From NCBI GenBank assembly GCA_031278255.1, contig JAITKU010000261.1, positions 1 to 22,944 on the forward strand: a DNA stretch of 22,944 nt. The letters run 5' to 3'. The notes under the pieces are model-generated. The model was not told the DNA's origin and ran no database searches. It saw only the letters and a program-made list of their open reading frames with translations. Made by a program: the position numbers and the translations under genes. The DNA comes from Eubacteriales Family XIII. Incertae Sedis bacterium. Lineage in GTDB: Bacteria; Bacillota; Clostridia; Peptostreptococcales; Anaerovoracaceae. Position 1 is the first letter of the stretch, and each line of letters begins with the position of its first letter. Shown piece by piece: positions 8,763 to 15,602 of this stretch.

Positions 8763-10967
8763 CTAACCCGTCGCCCTGTGCGCGTCCGAGACGCCCGCGA
8801 CACCGCGCAGGGAATGCAGTATCTTTTCCATCTGGCTCGTATTGGAGATGGAAAGCGTCATCATGATATAGACCGCGCCGTCGTTCGCGCTCTTTGCGTT
8901 GACGCCCGTGATGTGTACGTCCATATCCTCGCACACGCGGGAGATATCCGAAAGCAAGCCCTTGCGGTCCCCGGCGCTGATCGCCACATCCGAATCGTAG
9001 TATTGATTGCGGTCAAGCCCGTCGTATTCCCACTCGACATCGATGAGCCGCCCCTTTTCCTCCTCCGGGGTATGGCGGATGTTCGGACAGTCGGAACGGT
9101 GGACGGTGACGCCCTTGCCCTTTGTGATAAAACCCGTGATTTCGTCTCCGGGCACGGGATTGCAACATTTCCCGAGGTGGATCAAGAGATTGCTGACGCC
9201 TTTGACGCGGACATCCGTGCGCTCCCTGTGCGCGTTCTCGCTCTGCCTCCGCGCGGCGGCCGCCTCCGCGCGTTCCTTTTCGCGCGCCGCCCGCTTCGCG
9301 GCCGCCTGCGTATCCTCCTCGCATATATCCGCGAGCGCGTTTACGACCTTGCTCAGCATGACCCCGCCGTGGCTGACGGCGTTGTACATCTCCTCCGCCG
9401 TGGTGTAATTCAACTGCTTGTAGACGCGCTGTATCCATTGGCTGCGCAGGATGGACTGCGTTTCAAAACCCTTGCGTTTCACGGCCCTTTCGAGCAGGTC
9501 CCGTCCCCTCTCCGCGTTTTCGCTGCGATTCTCGCGCTTCAGCCACTGGCGTATCTTGCTTCGCGCGTTGCTCGTCTTTGCGATCTGCAGCCAATCGATA
9601 CTGGGACCCTTGGAGTTGGAAGAAGTGAGTATCTCCACGATCTCCCCGTTCTTCAGGGCGTAATCGATCGGGACCATCTTGCCGTTCACCTTGGCGCCCA
9701 CGCACCGCACGCCCACGCCGCTGTGTATCTTGAAAGCGAAATCGAGCGGTGTCGAACCCGCCGGCAGTTCTATGACATCGCCCTTGGGGGTGAACACGAA
9801 AACCTGATTGGAGAAGAGGTCCATCTTCAGGGTTTCCATGAACTCCCGCGGGTCTTTCATATCCTTTTGCCATTCCAGCGTCTGCCGCAGCCAGGCGAGC
9901 TTTACCTCCTCCTGCGCGGCCCCGTCCGCGCCGAGTCCCTCCTTGTACTTCCAATGTGCGGCGATACCGTACTCGGCGATGCGATGCATGGAATGCGTCC
10001 TTATCTGTATCTCGAAAGGATCGCCCTTGTCGCTCAGCACCGTCGTATGCAACGATTGGTACAGGTTGGGCTTGGGCATCGCGATATAGTCCTTGAAACG
10101 GCCCGGCAGAGGCTTCCACATCGTATGCACGACGCCGAGCGCCGCGTAGCAGTCCTTAACGCTGTCCACGATGATACGCACGGCGGTCAGATCGAAGATC
10201 TCATCCAGCTGCTTGTGCTGGTACTTCATCTTGCGGTATATGCTGTAAAAATGCTTGGAACGCCCCGTGATCTCGTAGGCGATCTTCAATTCGTCCAAAC
10301 TCTGCTTGATCTCGTTGATCACGCGGTTGATGCTGTCCTCGCGCTCCGTCTTTTTCATCTTGACCTGATTGGCAAGCTCGAAATAAGCCTCGGGGTCCAG
10401 ATGTTTCAGCGCGATATCCTCCAGCTCGAACTTCATCGCGAATATGCCGAGCCTGCTCGCGAGGGGGGCGTATATTTCGAGCGTTTCCCTGCACTTGTAC
10501 ATGATCTGATCGTGGTTCATGTAATTGATGGTGCGCAGATTGTGCAGACGATCCGCCAGCTTGATGAGCAGGACGCGAATATCCTTGGACATGGCCAGAA
10601 ACATCTTACGCAGGTTTTCGGCCTGCCGCTCTTCCTTGCCCTCCGTAACCAGAGAACCGAGTTTCGTGACGCCGTCCACGAGCAGGGCCACCTCTTCGCC
10701 GAAATCCCGTACGATATCCTCCTGCGAATACGGCGTGTCCTCCACCGCGTCGTGAAGCAAGCCCGCGACAATGGTGGCTTCATCCATGCCCAGATGCGCG
10801 AGGATCTTGGCCACCTCCGCCGGATGGACGAGATAGGGTTCCCCCGACTTTCTGAGCTGCCCCTCATGCACTTCTTCGGCTTTCCGATAGGCCCTTTCGA
10901 CGAGCGCCGCGTCGATATTCGGATTGACCTCCAAAAGCCCCTCGATAAACTGTTCGAGATTTTCCAT
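8763..10967 (-). CDS. rel: Bifunctional (p)ppGpp synthetase/hydrolase Rel
   Basis: Makes and degrades the alarmone (p)ppGpp. The 734-residue protein has the full long-RSH layout. The HD hydrolase domain spans about 45-145, with His48, HD at 72-73 and the ED pair at 76-77 (LLHDAVEDT). The synthetase domain spans about 235-345 (GRSKHFYSIYRKM, DLTAVRIIV, YQSLHTTV). Then come TGS at about 385-450, a zinc-finger/helical region with KCCNPVPGDEI, and a C-terminal ACT domain. The GRFKD sequence at 289-293 is the RxKD form associated with bifunctional enzymes rather than ExDD of synthesis-only RelA. The HD motif is intact, so hydrolysis is expected. It starts 23 bases after secDF. Confidence 0.97.
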   Translation of the reverse strand: MENLEQFIEGLLEVNPNIDAALVERAYRKAEEVHEGQLRKSGEPYLVHPAEVAKILAHLGMDEATIVAGLLHDAVEDTPYSQEDIVRDFGEEVALLVDGVTKLGSLVTEGKEERQAENLRKMFLAMSKDIRVLLIKLADRLHNLRTINYMNHDQIMYKCRETLEIYAPLASRLGIFAMKFELEDIALKHLDPEAYFELANQVKMKKTEREDSINRVINEIKQSLDELKIAYEITGRSKHFYSIYRKMKYQHKQLDEIFDLTAVRIIVDSVKDCYAALGVVHTMWKPLPGRFKDYIAMPKPNLYQSLHTTVLSDKGDPFEIQIRTHSMHRIAEYGIAAHWKYKEGLGADGAAQEEVKLAWLRQTLEWQKDMKDPREFMETLKMDLFSNQVFVFTPKGDVIELPAGSTPLDFAFKIHSGVGVRCVGAKVNGKMVPIDYALKNGEIVEILTSSNSKGPSIDWLQIAKTSNARSKIRQWLKRENRSENAERGRDLLERAVKRKGFETQSILRSQWIQRVYKQLNYTTAEEMYNAVSHGGVMLSKVVNALADICEEDTQAAAKRAAREKERAEAAAARRQSENAHRERTDVRVKGVSNLLIHLGKCCNPVPGDEITGFITKGKGVTVHRSDCPNIRHTPEEEKGRLIDVEWEYDGLDRNQYYDSDVAISAGDRKGLLSDISRVCEDMDVHITGVNAKSANDGAVYIMMTLSISNTSQMEKILHSLRGVAGVSDAHRATG

Positions 10968-10990
10968 AAATACCTGTCTTTATGCGGCGG

Positions 10991-13222
10991 TTATACGACG
11001 GCGCCGTCTCCCGCCCTCGGCTTCTTCCGCGGCCGCGCGGCGTCCCTGTCCCCGCCCCTGTACCGGGGCTTGTCGAGGACCCGGCATATCTCATAGTAGA
11101 TCGGGCTGCATATGAATATCGAGGAAGCGGCGCCCGCCGCAATGCCCACGATCAGCGGCATGACAAACTGCCGGATCACCTCGCCGCCGAATATATAAAG
11201 CGGTGCGATCGCGAGTACGGTGGTCAGCGCGGTCATGACGGAACGAAATACCGTTTGGTTGATACTCGCGTCGATCAGGGGCTCCAGCTTGCTTTTGTGC
11301 ATAAGCCTCAGGTTTTCCCGTATCCTGTCGAATATGACGATCGTGTCGTTGATGGAATAACCGACGACCGTCAGCACGCCCGCGATGAACGGATTGTTGA
11401 TCGGGACGTGGAACAGGCCGTAGAAAGCGATCAGGATCAGTACGTCGTGGATTACGCCGATCAGCGAAGCGACGCCGAACTTCCATTCAAAACGTATGAT
11501 GATGTAGATCAACATGCCTATGCTCGCGAAGATCACGGCCCGCACGGCGTTCTGCTTCAGAAGATCGCCGATCGAAGGGCCGAACTGCTCAAAAGCGAGT
11601 ACGGCCGAATCGTCTAGGCCGAAAGCCGGAAGCAGGGCGTCGAGCAAGGCGGCCCGCTCCTCGTTTTCCAGCGAATCCGTGGTCCTTATGATGATCTGGC
11701 TGTTGTTCTCGCCGGCGTAGATGATCTCCGCGTTCGTAACGTCGTTTGCCCGGAGAATCTCGTTGACCGCGTCGAGATCGGCCTCTTCTTTCATCTCGAT
11801 CTGCATCATCGTGCCGCCCGTGAAGTCTATGCCGAAGTTGAAGCCCCGCAAAAGACCCGTGCCGAGACCGATGACCATAACGGCCAAGGTTACGATATAG
11901 TAGACGCGGCGGCGTCCGATAAACGCGAATTGCCTCCGCAGCCCGATCAGGGCCTCGTTGTTCTCCTTGACGCCGAAGAATTTCTTTGCGCCGAGCAATC
12001 TGTTCTCCGCCGCCGTCAGCAGGTAGACCTGTGTGACCGCCGCGGCCGTGAAGATGCTCAGGAGGATGCCGATGATCAGCGTAAAGGCGAAGCCCCGCAC
12101 GGGGCCCGTTCCGAACTGATACAGCACGACGGCGGCGATGAAAGTCGTGACCTGGGAGTCTATGATGGTGCCCATGGCGCGGCGGAAACCCGCGCTCACG
12201 GCCACGCGGACGGTCTTGCCCTGCTGTATCTCCTCGCGTATGCGCGCGAATATGATCACGTTCGCGTCCACGGCCATGCCGATGGACAATATGACGCCCG
12301 CGATGCCGGGCAGGGTCAAAACACCCTTGAACAGGTTCAGTATCCAGAAGATCGCGGGTATATAAAGGAGCAGGGCGATGTTCGCCGCGAGGCCCATGAT
12401 CCTGTATATGACGAGCATGAGAAGCAGGATGAAACCGACGCCGACGGCGCCGCCGATCAGACTCATCTTCAGCGCGTCTATGCCGATGGAGGCCGACTGC
12501 ACGGAGGAATTCACCTCCGCAAGCTCCGTCGGGAGGGCGCCGGCCCTGATCTGCCGCGCGAGCGTAACCGCCTCGTCCTCACTGAAATTGCCCGTTATCT
12601 GCGCGTTGCCGTTCAATATGGGCGTGTTGACGTTGGGCGCCGAGATGATCTCGTCGTCGAGCAGGATGGCGATCGCCCTCGCATCGACACCCTGGATCGC
12701 GGACGTGACCGTGCCCGCGTAAGCGGCGTTCGTGGCGGCGGCAAAGGCTTCGGTGCCCGCGGCATCGAATTCGAGCGTGACGGCATAACCGCTGCCCCGC
12801 TCCTGATCGTAGGCGACGCCCGCGTCTTTCACCATGCTCCCGTCGAGTACGAGGCTGCCGTCGGCGAGCAGAAATCGAAGCTGCGCCGTCTTACCGATTT
12901 CCCGTATGGCTTCCTCCGGATTCTCCGCGCCCGGGATCTCCACGCGGATGCGATTCTCCCCCTCTATCGTGACGACGGGCTCTGACAGGCCCATCTCGTT
13001 TACGCGATTTTCTATGACGAGCTGCGTTTGCTTCATCAACTCCGACAGTTCTTGGCCCGTGGCGTCCGTCTGCGCCTCCATCACGACATACACGCCGCCC
13101 GACAGGTCGAGGCCCAGCTTGGTTCTGTTTGCGATCGGTCCTAAGCCGCCGATGTCCGTCAGCGTGACAAGCCACAGCAGGATGATGCAGATCGTAAACA
13201 ATAAGGCCAAAAATTTTTTCAT
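10991..13222 (-). CDS. secDF: Fused protein-export membrane protein SecDF
   Basis: Proton-driven RND-type partner of SecYEG that helps pull exported proteins across the membrane. The 743-residue chain is a single SecD-SecF fusion. The first membrane helix is at about 4-22, followed by the SecD motif LGLDLSGGVYVVME at 36-49, the periplasm-side P1 domain, and then helices holding GMAVDANVIIFARIREE at 315-331. The SecF half starts after about residue 440 with GFNFGIDFTGGT and contains GYSINDTIVIFDRIREN. The C-terminus is short, basic and cytoplasmic. The site AGAGGAA precedes the ATG. It has its own promoter (13273-13301) and is the first gene of the long minus-strand operon. Confidence 0.97.
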   Translation of the reverse strand: MKKFLALLFTICIILLWLVTLTDIGGLGPIANRTKLGLDLSGGVYVVMEAQTDATGQELSELMKQTQLVIENRVNEMGLSEPVVTIEGENRIRVEIPGAENPEEAIREIGKTAQLRFLLADGSLVLDGSMVKDAGVAYDQERGSGYAVTLEFDAAGTEAFAAATNAAYAGTVTSAIQGVDARAIAILLDDEIISAPNVNTPILNGNAQITGNFSEDEAVTLARQIRAGALPTELAEVNSSVQSASIGIDALKMSLIGGAVGVGFILLLMLVIYRIMGLAANIALLLYIPAIFWILNLFKGVLTLPGIAGVILSIGMAVDANVIIFARIREEIQQGKTVRVAVSAGFRRAMGTIIDSQVTTFIAAVVLYQFGTGPVRGFAFTLIIGILLSIFTAAAVTQVYLLTAAENRLLGAKKFFGVKENNEALIGLRRQFAFIGRRRVYYIVTLAVMVIGLGTGLLRGFNFGIDFTGGTMMQIEMKEEADLDAVNEILRANDVTNAEIIYAGENNSQIIIRTTDSLENEERAALLDALLPAFGLDDSAVLAFEQFGPSIGDLLKQNAVRAVIFASIGMLIYIIIRFEWKFGVASLIGVIHDVLILIAFYGLFHVPINNPFIAGVLTVVGYSINDTIVIFDRIRENLRLMHKSKLEPLIDASINQTVFRSVMTALTTVLAIAPLYIFGGEVIRQFVMPLIVGIAAGAASSIFICSPIYYEICRVLDKPRYRGGDRDAARPRKKPRAGDGAVV

Positions 13223-13272
13223 AATGCGGTTCCTCTTACCGGTTTTCCATAAAAAATAAAAGCATCCTCAAT

Positions 13273-13301
13273 ATTTTACTACCTTTTGCGCCTTTGTTCA
13301 A
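13273..13301 (-). promoter_or_regulatory. Sigma-70-type promoter for secDF operon
   Basis: On the minus strand, TTGAAC (13296-13301) and TAAAAT (13273-13278) are separated by exactly 17 bases, about 50 bases upstream of the secDF ATG. It lies downstream of the yajC terminator, so secDF and the genes behind it appear to be transcribed separately from yajC. Confidence 0.75.
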
Positions 13302-13330
13302 GCAAAACTCGCAAAGCCGCGCGATTTCAC

Positions 13331-13361
13331 CAAAAAGAAACCCCCGCATTGCGCCGGGGGG
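13331..13361 (-). terminator. Rho-independent terminator after yajC
   Basis: Read on the minus strand, a GC-only stem (CCCCCG at 13341-13346 with CGGGGG at 13355-13360) with an 8-base loop is followed by TTTCTTTTTG. It sits about 90 bases after the yajC stop and before the secDF promoter. Confidence 0.8.
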
Positions 13362-13452
13362 AAAGCCCTTACCCCCAAAAGACCGTAAAATAACGGCCGT
13401 TTGGGTAACGATACCGAAAAACAATCGCCGCAAAACGCAGGTCCCGGGCTTT

Positions 13453-13887
13453 CTATTCCTCGATGCCCGCCTCTTCCTCTGCGGTTTTCTTCTTCAGCCT
13501 CCTCGGAAGCGTCGATTTCGGTTCCTCGACGGCGGCTTCCGCAAGCGCCGCGTCGTCGTCCGCATCCTTTGCTTCGTCGGACTCCGCGCCTTTCGCGGTC
13601 TTTGCGGGTTTTTGCGCCGGCGCTTCGCTGACGACTTTCGAGATCGCCCAGCGCATGATGTCAAACTTGGTCCGGTCCGCGCCGACCTGTATGGTCAGCA
13701 CCTCATCCTTGGTCTTGACGATCTTGCCGCAGATGCCCCCGATCGTGATGACCTCGTCGCCGACCTTGACGGAATTGCGCATGTTGTTGATCTCGCGTTC
13801 GCGTTTCTTCTGCGGTCTGATCAACATAAAGTACATAATAACGATCAACAGCAACAATGGGATCAATGTTGTGAGATTGCTTGACAT
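13453..13887 (-). CDS. yajC: Preprotein translocase accessory subunit YajC
   Basis: Small membrane protein of the SecDF-YajC holotranslocon. The 144-residue protein has one N-terminal membrane helix (about residues 7-23, LIPLLLLIVIMYFMLI), then the family signature RPQKKREREINNM and the soluble SH3-like part with VKVGDEVITIGGICGKIV. The last 55 residues are an acidic/Ala-Lys-Glu-rich tail, longer than in many homologues, probably disordered. A strong GGAGGAG site precedes the ATG. It has its own promoter (13942-13969) and terminator, so it is a separate transcript from secDF although the products work together. Confidence 0.95.
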   Translation of the reverse strand: MSSNLTTLIPLLLLIVIMYFMLIRPQKKREREINNMRNSVKVGDEVITIGGICGKIVKTKDEVLTIQVGADRTKFDIMRWAISKVVSEAPAQKPAKTAKGAESDEAKDADDDAALAEAAVEEPKSTLPRRLKKKTAEEEAGIEE

Positions 13888-13941
13888 GATTCTCCTCCGA
13901 ATTCAGTGGCAGTATCAACAGTATTTTTCGCTCTCTACATA

Positions 13942-13969
13942 ATTATATCGAAATTCCGCCGGATTGCAA
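13942..13969 (-). promoter_or_regulatory. Sigma-70-type promoter for yajC
   Basis: On the minus strand, TTGCAA (13964-13969), a 16-base spacer and a perfect TATAAT (13942-13947) lie about 55 bases upstream of the yajC start codon. Confidence 0.75.
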
Positions 13970-14018
13970 TGCTTATTTTTCGCAAGGCGCTTTCCGCGGT
14001 CGCATTCCGGTCCCGGTT

Positions 14019-14423
14019 TCAGGCCGGGGGTTCGGATTGCTGTATAATTTCAAGCCTCTCACCGGACGGCCCGCGAAAAAAGATGAAGAAATCCCGGGGT
14101 CCCACCTGCACGGGCTTTGGCTGCAAAAACACAACGCCTTTCCCTTTCAGGATCTCGATCGCCGCAAAGATGTCGTCCACCCGCATCGCAACGACCTCGA
14201 TGAGACCGTCGCCGTCATGGTACGCGCGACCGTCCGTGAACTGCAGGAGTTCGATGATAAAAGCGTCACCCGGCGCGCGAAGCCGCACATTCTTCAAATT
14301 TCCGTTCTCGAGTTCACCGCGTTCAAAGATTTCATATCCGAGTATTTCCGTGTAAAACCGTGTCGATTCGTCCAGGTCTTTTGCGATGATCGCGATGTGA
14401 TCCGTCTTTTTTACCAATCCCAT
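14019..14423 (-). CDS. VOC-fold (glyoxalase/dioxygenase superfamily) protein
   Basis: A 134-residue protein with the two beta-alpha-beta-beta-beta modules of the VOC superfamily: DHIAIIAKDLDESTRFYTEILGY at 8-30 and IEVVAMRVDDIFAAIEILKGKG at 75-96. Probable metal ligands are His9, Glu58 (ELLQF) and Glu125 (RLEIIQ). The position where glyoxalases usually carry the second His is Glu76, so the site may be changed. The substrate cannot be named. I chose ATG 14423 because it follows GAAAGGAG and gives one clean VOC domain; the frame is open further upstream but only over the tRNA terminator. No convincing promoter is visible between that terminator and this gene. Confidence 0.85.
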   Translation of the reverse strand: MGLVKKTDHIAIIAKDLDESTRFYTEILGYEIFERGELENGNLKNVRLRAPGDAFIIELLQFTDGRAYHDGDGLIEVVAMRVDDIFAAIEILKGKGVVFLQPKPVQVGPRDFFIFFRGPSGERLEIIQQSEPPA

Positions 14424-14486
14424 GTCGTCTCCTTTCTTCCCGTGCGCGCCGCGCCGCAAGACGCTTTGCGCTCCGCGCGCGGCAGT

Positions 14487-14533
14487 AAAAAACAAAAAAG
14501 ACCGATGCCATGCGCGTCCTGCCGCATGGCATC
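14487..14533 (-). terminator. Strong rho-independent terminator after tRNA-Leu(GAG)
   Basis: On the minus strand, GATGCCATGCG (14523-14533 complement) pairs perfectly over 11 bp with CGCATGGCATC (14504-14514 complement) around an 8-base loop. GGTC and then TTTTTTGTTTTTT follow. It lies 18 bases after the tRNA. Confidence 0.92.
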
Positions 14534-14550
14534 CTCCTGCGCCCAAAGAA

Positions 14551-14633
14551 TGGTGCGGTTGAAGGGACTTGAACCCTTACTCTCTCGAACACGGCCCTCA
14601 ACCGTGCGCGTCTGCCTATTCCGCCACAACCGC
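14551..14633 (-). tRNA. tRNA-Leu (anticodon GAG), CCA encoded
   Basis: An 83-base tRNA with acceptor stem GCGGTTG/CAACCGC, discriminator A and encoded CCA. The anticodon stem is CACGG/CCGTG around loop TTGAGGG, giving anticodon GAG, which reads CUU/CUC. A long variable arm and GGTTCAAGTCC T-arm are present, as expected for a class II leucine tRNA. Confidence 0.95.
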
Positions 14634-14665
14634 ATGAAACGAGCGCATACATAATAAGTTTGAAA

Positions 14666-14711
14666 CCTCGAAGCGACTGTCCGCGCGCGCTTTTGCTTTG
14701 GACAGACGAGG
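14666..14711 (-). other. Inverted repeat in spacer between the two tRNA-Leu genes
   Basis: In the minus-strand transcript, CCTCG and CTGTCC pair with GGACAG and CGAGG in a two-part stem that closes a 17-base loop. A short TTTC follows. It could be a weak terminator for the upstream tRNA or a processing structure. No clear new promoter is seen before the second tRNA. Confidence 0.3.
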
Positions 14712-14724
14712 CCGAAAAAACGGA

Positions 14725-14811
14725 TGGTGCCGGCGATCGGGGTCGAACCGATACGGTGTTGCCACCACCGGATTTTGAGTCCGGCACGTCTGCCATTTCC
14801 ATCACGCCGGC
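14725..14811 (-). tRNA. tRNA-Leu (anticodon CAA), CCA encoded
   Basis: An 87-base tRNA with acceptor stem GCCGGCG/CGCCGGC, discriminator A and encoded CCA. The anticodon stem CCGGA/TCCGG encloses CTCAAAA, giving anticodon CAA, which reads UUG. The long variable arm GTGGTGGCAACACC is typical of leucine tRNA. It is first in a two-tRNA unit with tRNA-Leu(GAG). Confidence 0.95.
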
Positions 14812-14825
14812 CGATTCCACAACAT

Positions 14826-14854
14826 ATGATAGCACAGTTTTGCCGCGGAAGCAA
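14826..14854 (-). promoter_or_regulatory. Promoter of the tRNA-Leu pair
   Basis: On the minus strand, TTGCTT (14849-14854) and TATCAT (14826-14831) have a 17-base spacer. The -10 box is about 15 bases from the tRNA 5' end, a suitable distance for a stable-RNA gene. Confidence 0.6.
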
Positions 14855-14881
14855 GCGATATTTTCCAATACATATTTTTAC

Positions 14882-14915
14882 ACAGAAAGAGGACAAGGCG
14901 TGCAAAGCCTTGTCC
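14882..14915 (-). terminator. Probable rho-independent terminator after HxlR gene
   Basis: A perfect 9-bp stem GGACAAGGC/GCCTTGTCC (14891-14915) with a 7-base loop is followed on the minus strand by TCTTTCTGTG. It lies 20 bases past the stop codon. The U-run is short, so efficiency may be moderate. Confidence 0.65.
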
Positions 14916-14935
14916 CGGCGGCACCCCCGGTATTT

Positions 14936-15271
14936 CTACCGCTCGTTTTCCGCGAGGGATTGATATTCCGATCCCCAGCTTTCCATGGCGGCAATAATCG
15001 GGCGCATGGTTTCGCCGAGTTCGCTCAGGGCATAGTCAACGCGCGACGGCACTTCGGGGTAGACGGTGCGGGTGAGGATTCCGGCTTGCTCCATTGCCCG
15101 CAAGCTGTCGGTCAGCACCTTTTGACTGATACCGTCGAGGCTTTTCCGCAGTTCGCCGAATCGCTTGGGACCCGTGAGAATGTCGCGGATAATCAGCAGT
15201 TTCCATTTGCTTCCGATAATATCCACAGTCGTGGCCACCGGGCAAGCGGGAAGATCTTTCTTGGCAATCAT
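14936..15271 (-). CDS. HxlR-family winged-helix transcriptional regulator
   Basis: A 111-residue DNA-binding protein of the HxlR (MarR-like winged helix) family. The family pattern is complete: CPVATTVDIIGSKWKLLIIR at 10-29, the GPKRFGELRKSL..GISQKVLTDSLRAME recognition helix region at about 34-61, and the wing GILTRTVYPEVPSRVDYALSELG. Cys10 is the conserved N-terminal cysteine that serves as the redox or electrophile sensor in several HxlR-type proteins such as HypR and YodB (family knowledge). The start follows TTGGAGG. It is divergent from the flavoenzyme operon across a 331-base gap, so I infer that it controls that operon and itself. A repressor role is more likely than activation but is not shown. 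Confidence 0.93.
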   Translation of the reverse strand: MIAKKDLPACPVATTVDIIGSKWKLLIIRDILTGPKRFGELRKSLDGISQKVLTDSLRAMEQAGILTRTVYPEVPSRVDYALSELGETMRPIIAAMESWGSEYQSLAENER

Positions 15272-15474
15272 AGTCGGTTGTCCTCCAATACTTCTAATTC
15301 AGCGCCAACAGTTAAATCGTTATGCCGTACTTGGATTACAGCATATCACAAGAAACACAAAGAAACAAGATATTTGTGAATCCGGAAAAAATTTTTTTCC
15401 GCCTTTTTTCCGCGGCAAATCCGCGCAGCGCCATAAATTTGACAAAAATGTAATTTGCACAACAAAAAAGCGCC

Positions 15475-15551
15475 TGCTTCTCGCGCGGATTTTATTCGTA
15501 TAATATATGAAAAAAGGCGCTTGACTCTCCGGTTACTGTACACAATAGACT
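15475..15551 (+). promoter_or_regulatory. Promoter region of the redox operon (two candidates)
   Basis: Candidate A has a perfect TATAAT at 15499-15504 but only a poor -35 (TGCTTC at 15475-15480, 18-base spacer), so it may need an activator or an upstream element. Candidate B has TTGACT at 15521-15526 and TAGACT at 15546-15551 with a 19-base spacer. This long spacing, with CTCTCC right after the -35, recalls promoters activated by MerR-family regulators such as BmrR. However, the spacer lacks a clear matching right half-site. I cannot decide between them from sequence. Confidence 0.55.
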
Positions 15552-15588
15552 TCCTTATGAGGGTTATTGTAAGGGTATTACCGGAGAG
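15525..15588 (+). promoter_or_regulatory. Leader hairpin covering the ribosome binding site of the redox operon
   Basis: CTCTCCGGT (15525-15533) is fully complementary to ACCGGAGAG (15580-15588). Inside it, ACAATA (15542-15547) pairs with TATTGT (15565-15570), and CCT/AGG closes the tip. The right arm contains most of the GGAGAGGAG ribosome binding site of the first gene. If transcription begins at candidate A (near 15511), the folded leader would hide this site. The same sequence could alternatively be a protein-binding dyad. Confidence 0.55.
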
Positions 15589-15602
15589 GAGATGATTTTG
15601 AT

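Larger units (their letters stand above)
15272..15602. promoter_or_regulatory. Divergent regulatory region between HxlR gene and redox operon
   Basis: This 331-base stretch has no gene. It is AT-rich compared with its surroundings. It holds an A6T7 palindrome with CGG/CCG ends (15383-15401), a perfect 10-bp inverted repeat AAATCCGCGC (15417-15426) and GCGCGGATTT (15483-15492) whose right arm touches the TATAAT box, and the operon promoters and leader hairpin described separately. A weak minus-strand promoter for the HxlR gene (TTGTTT, 17 bases, TATGCT) lies near 15330-15370. The inverted repeats are operator candidates for HxlR or the downstream MerR protein. Confidence 0.6.

Noticed and set aside
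13975..14018. Possible terminator after the VOC gene
   Set aside because: GC-rich partial dyads are present, but no stable stem followed by a U-run could be drawn.
15525..15588. Reading the long dyad as a standard MerR operator
   Set aside because: The arms are more than 50 bases apart centre to centre, far wider than the compact dyad within a 19-20 base spacer used by MerR proteins. Only the left half near TTGACTCTCC looks MerR-like.
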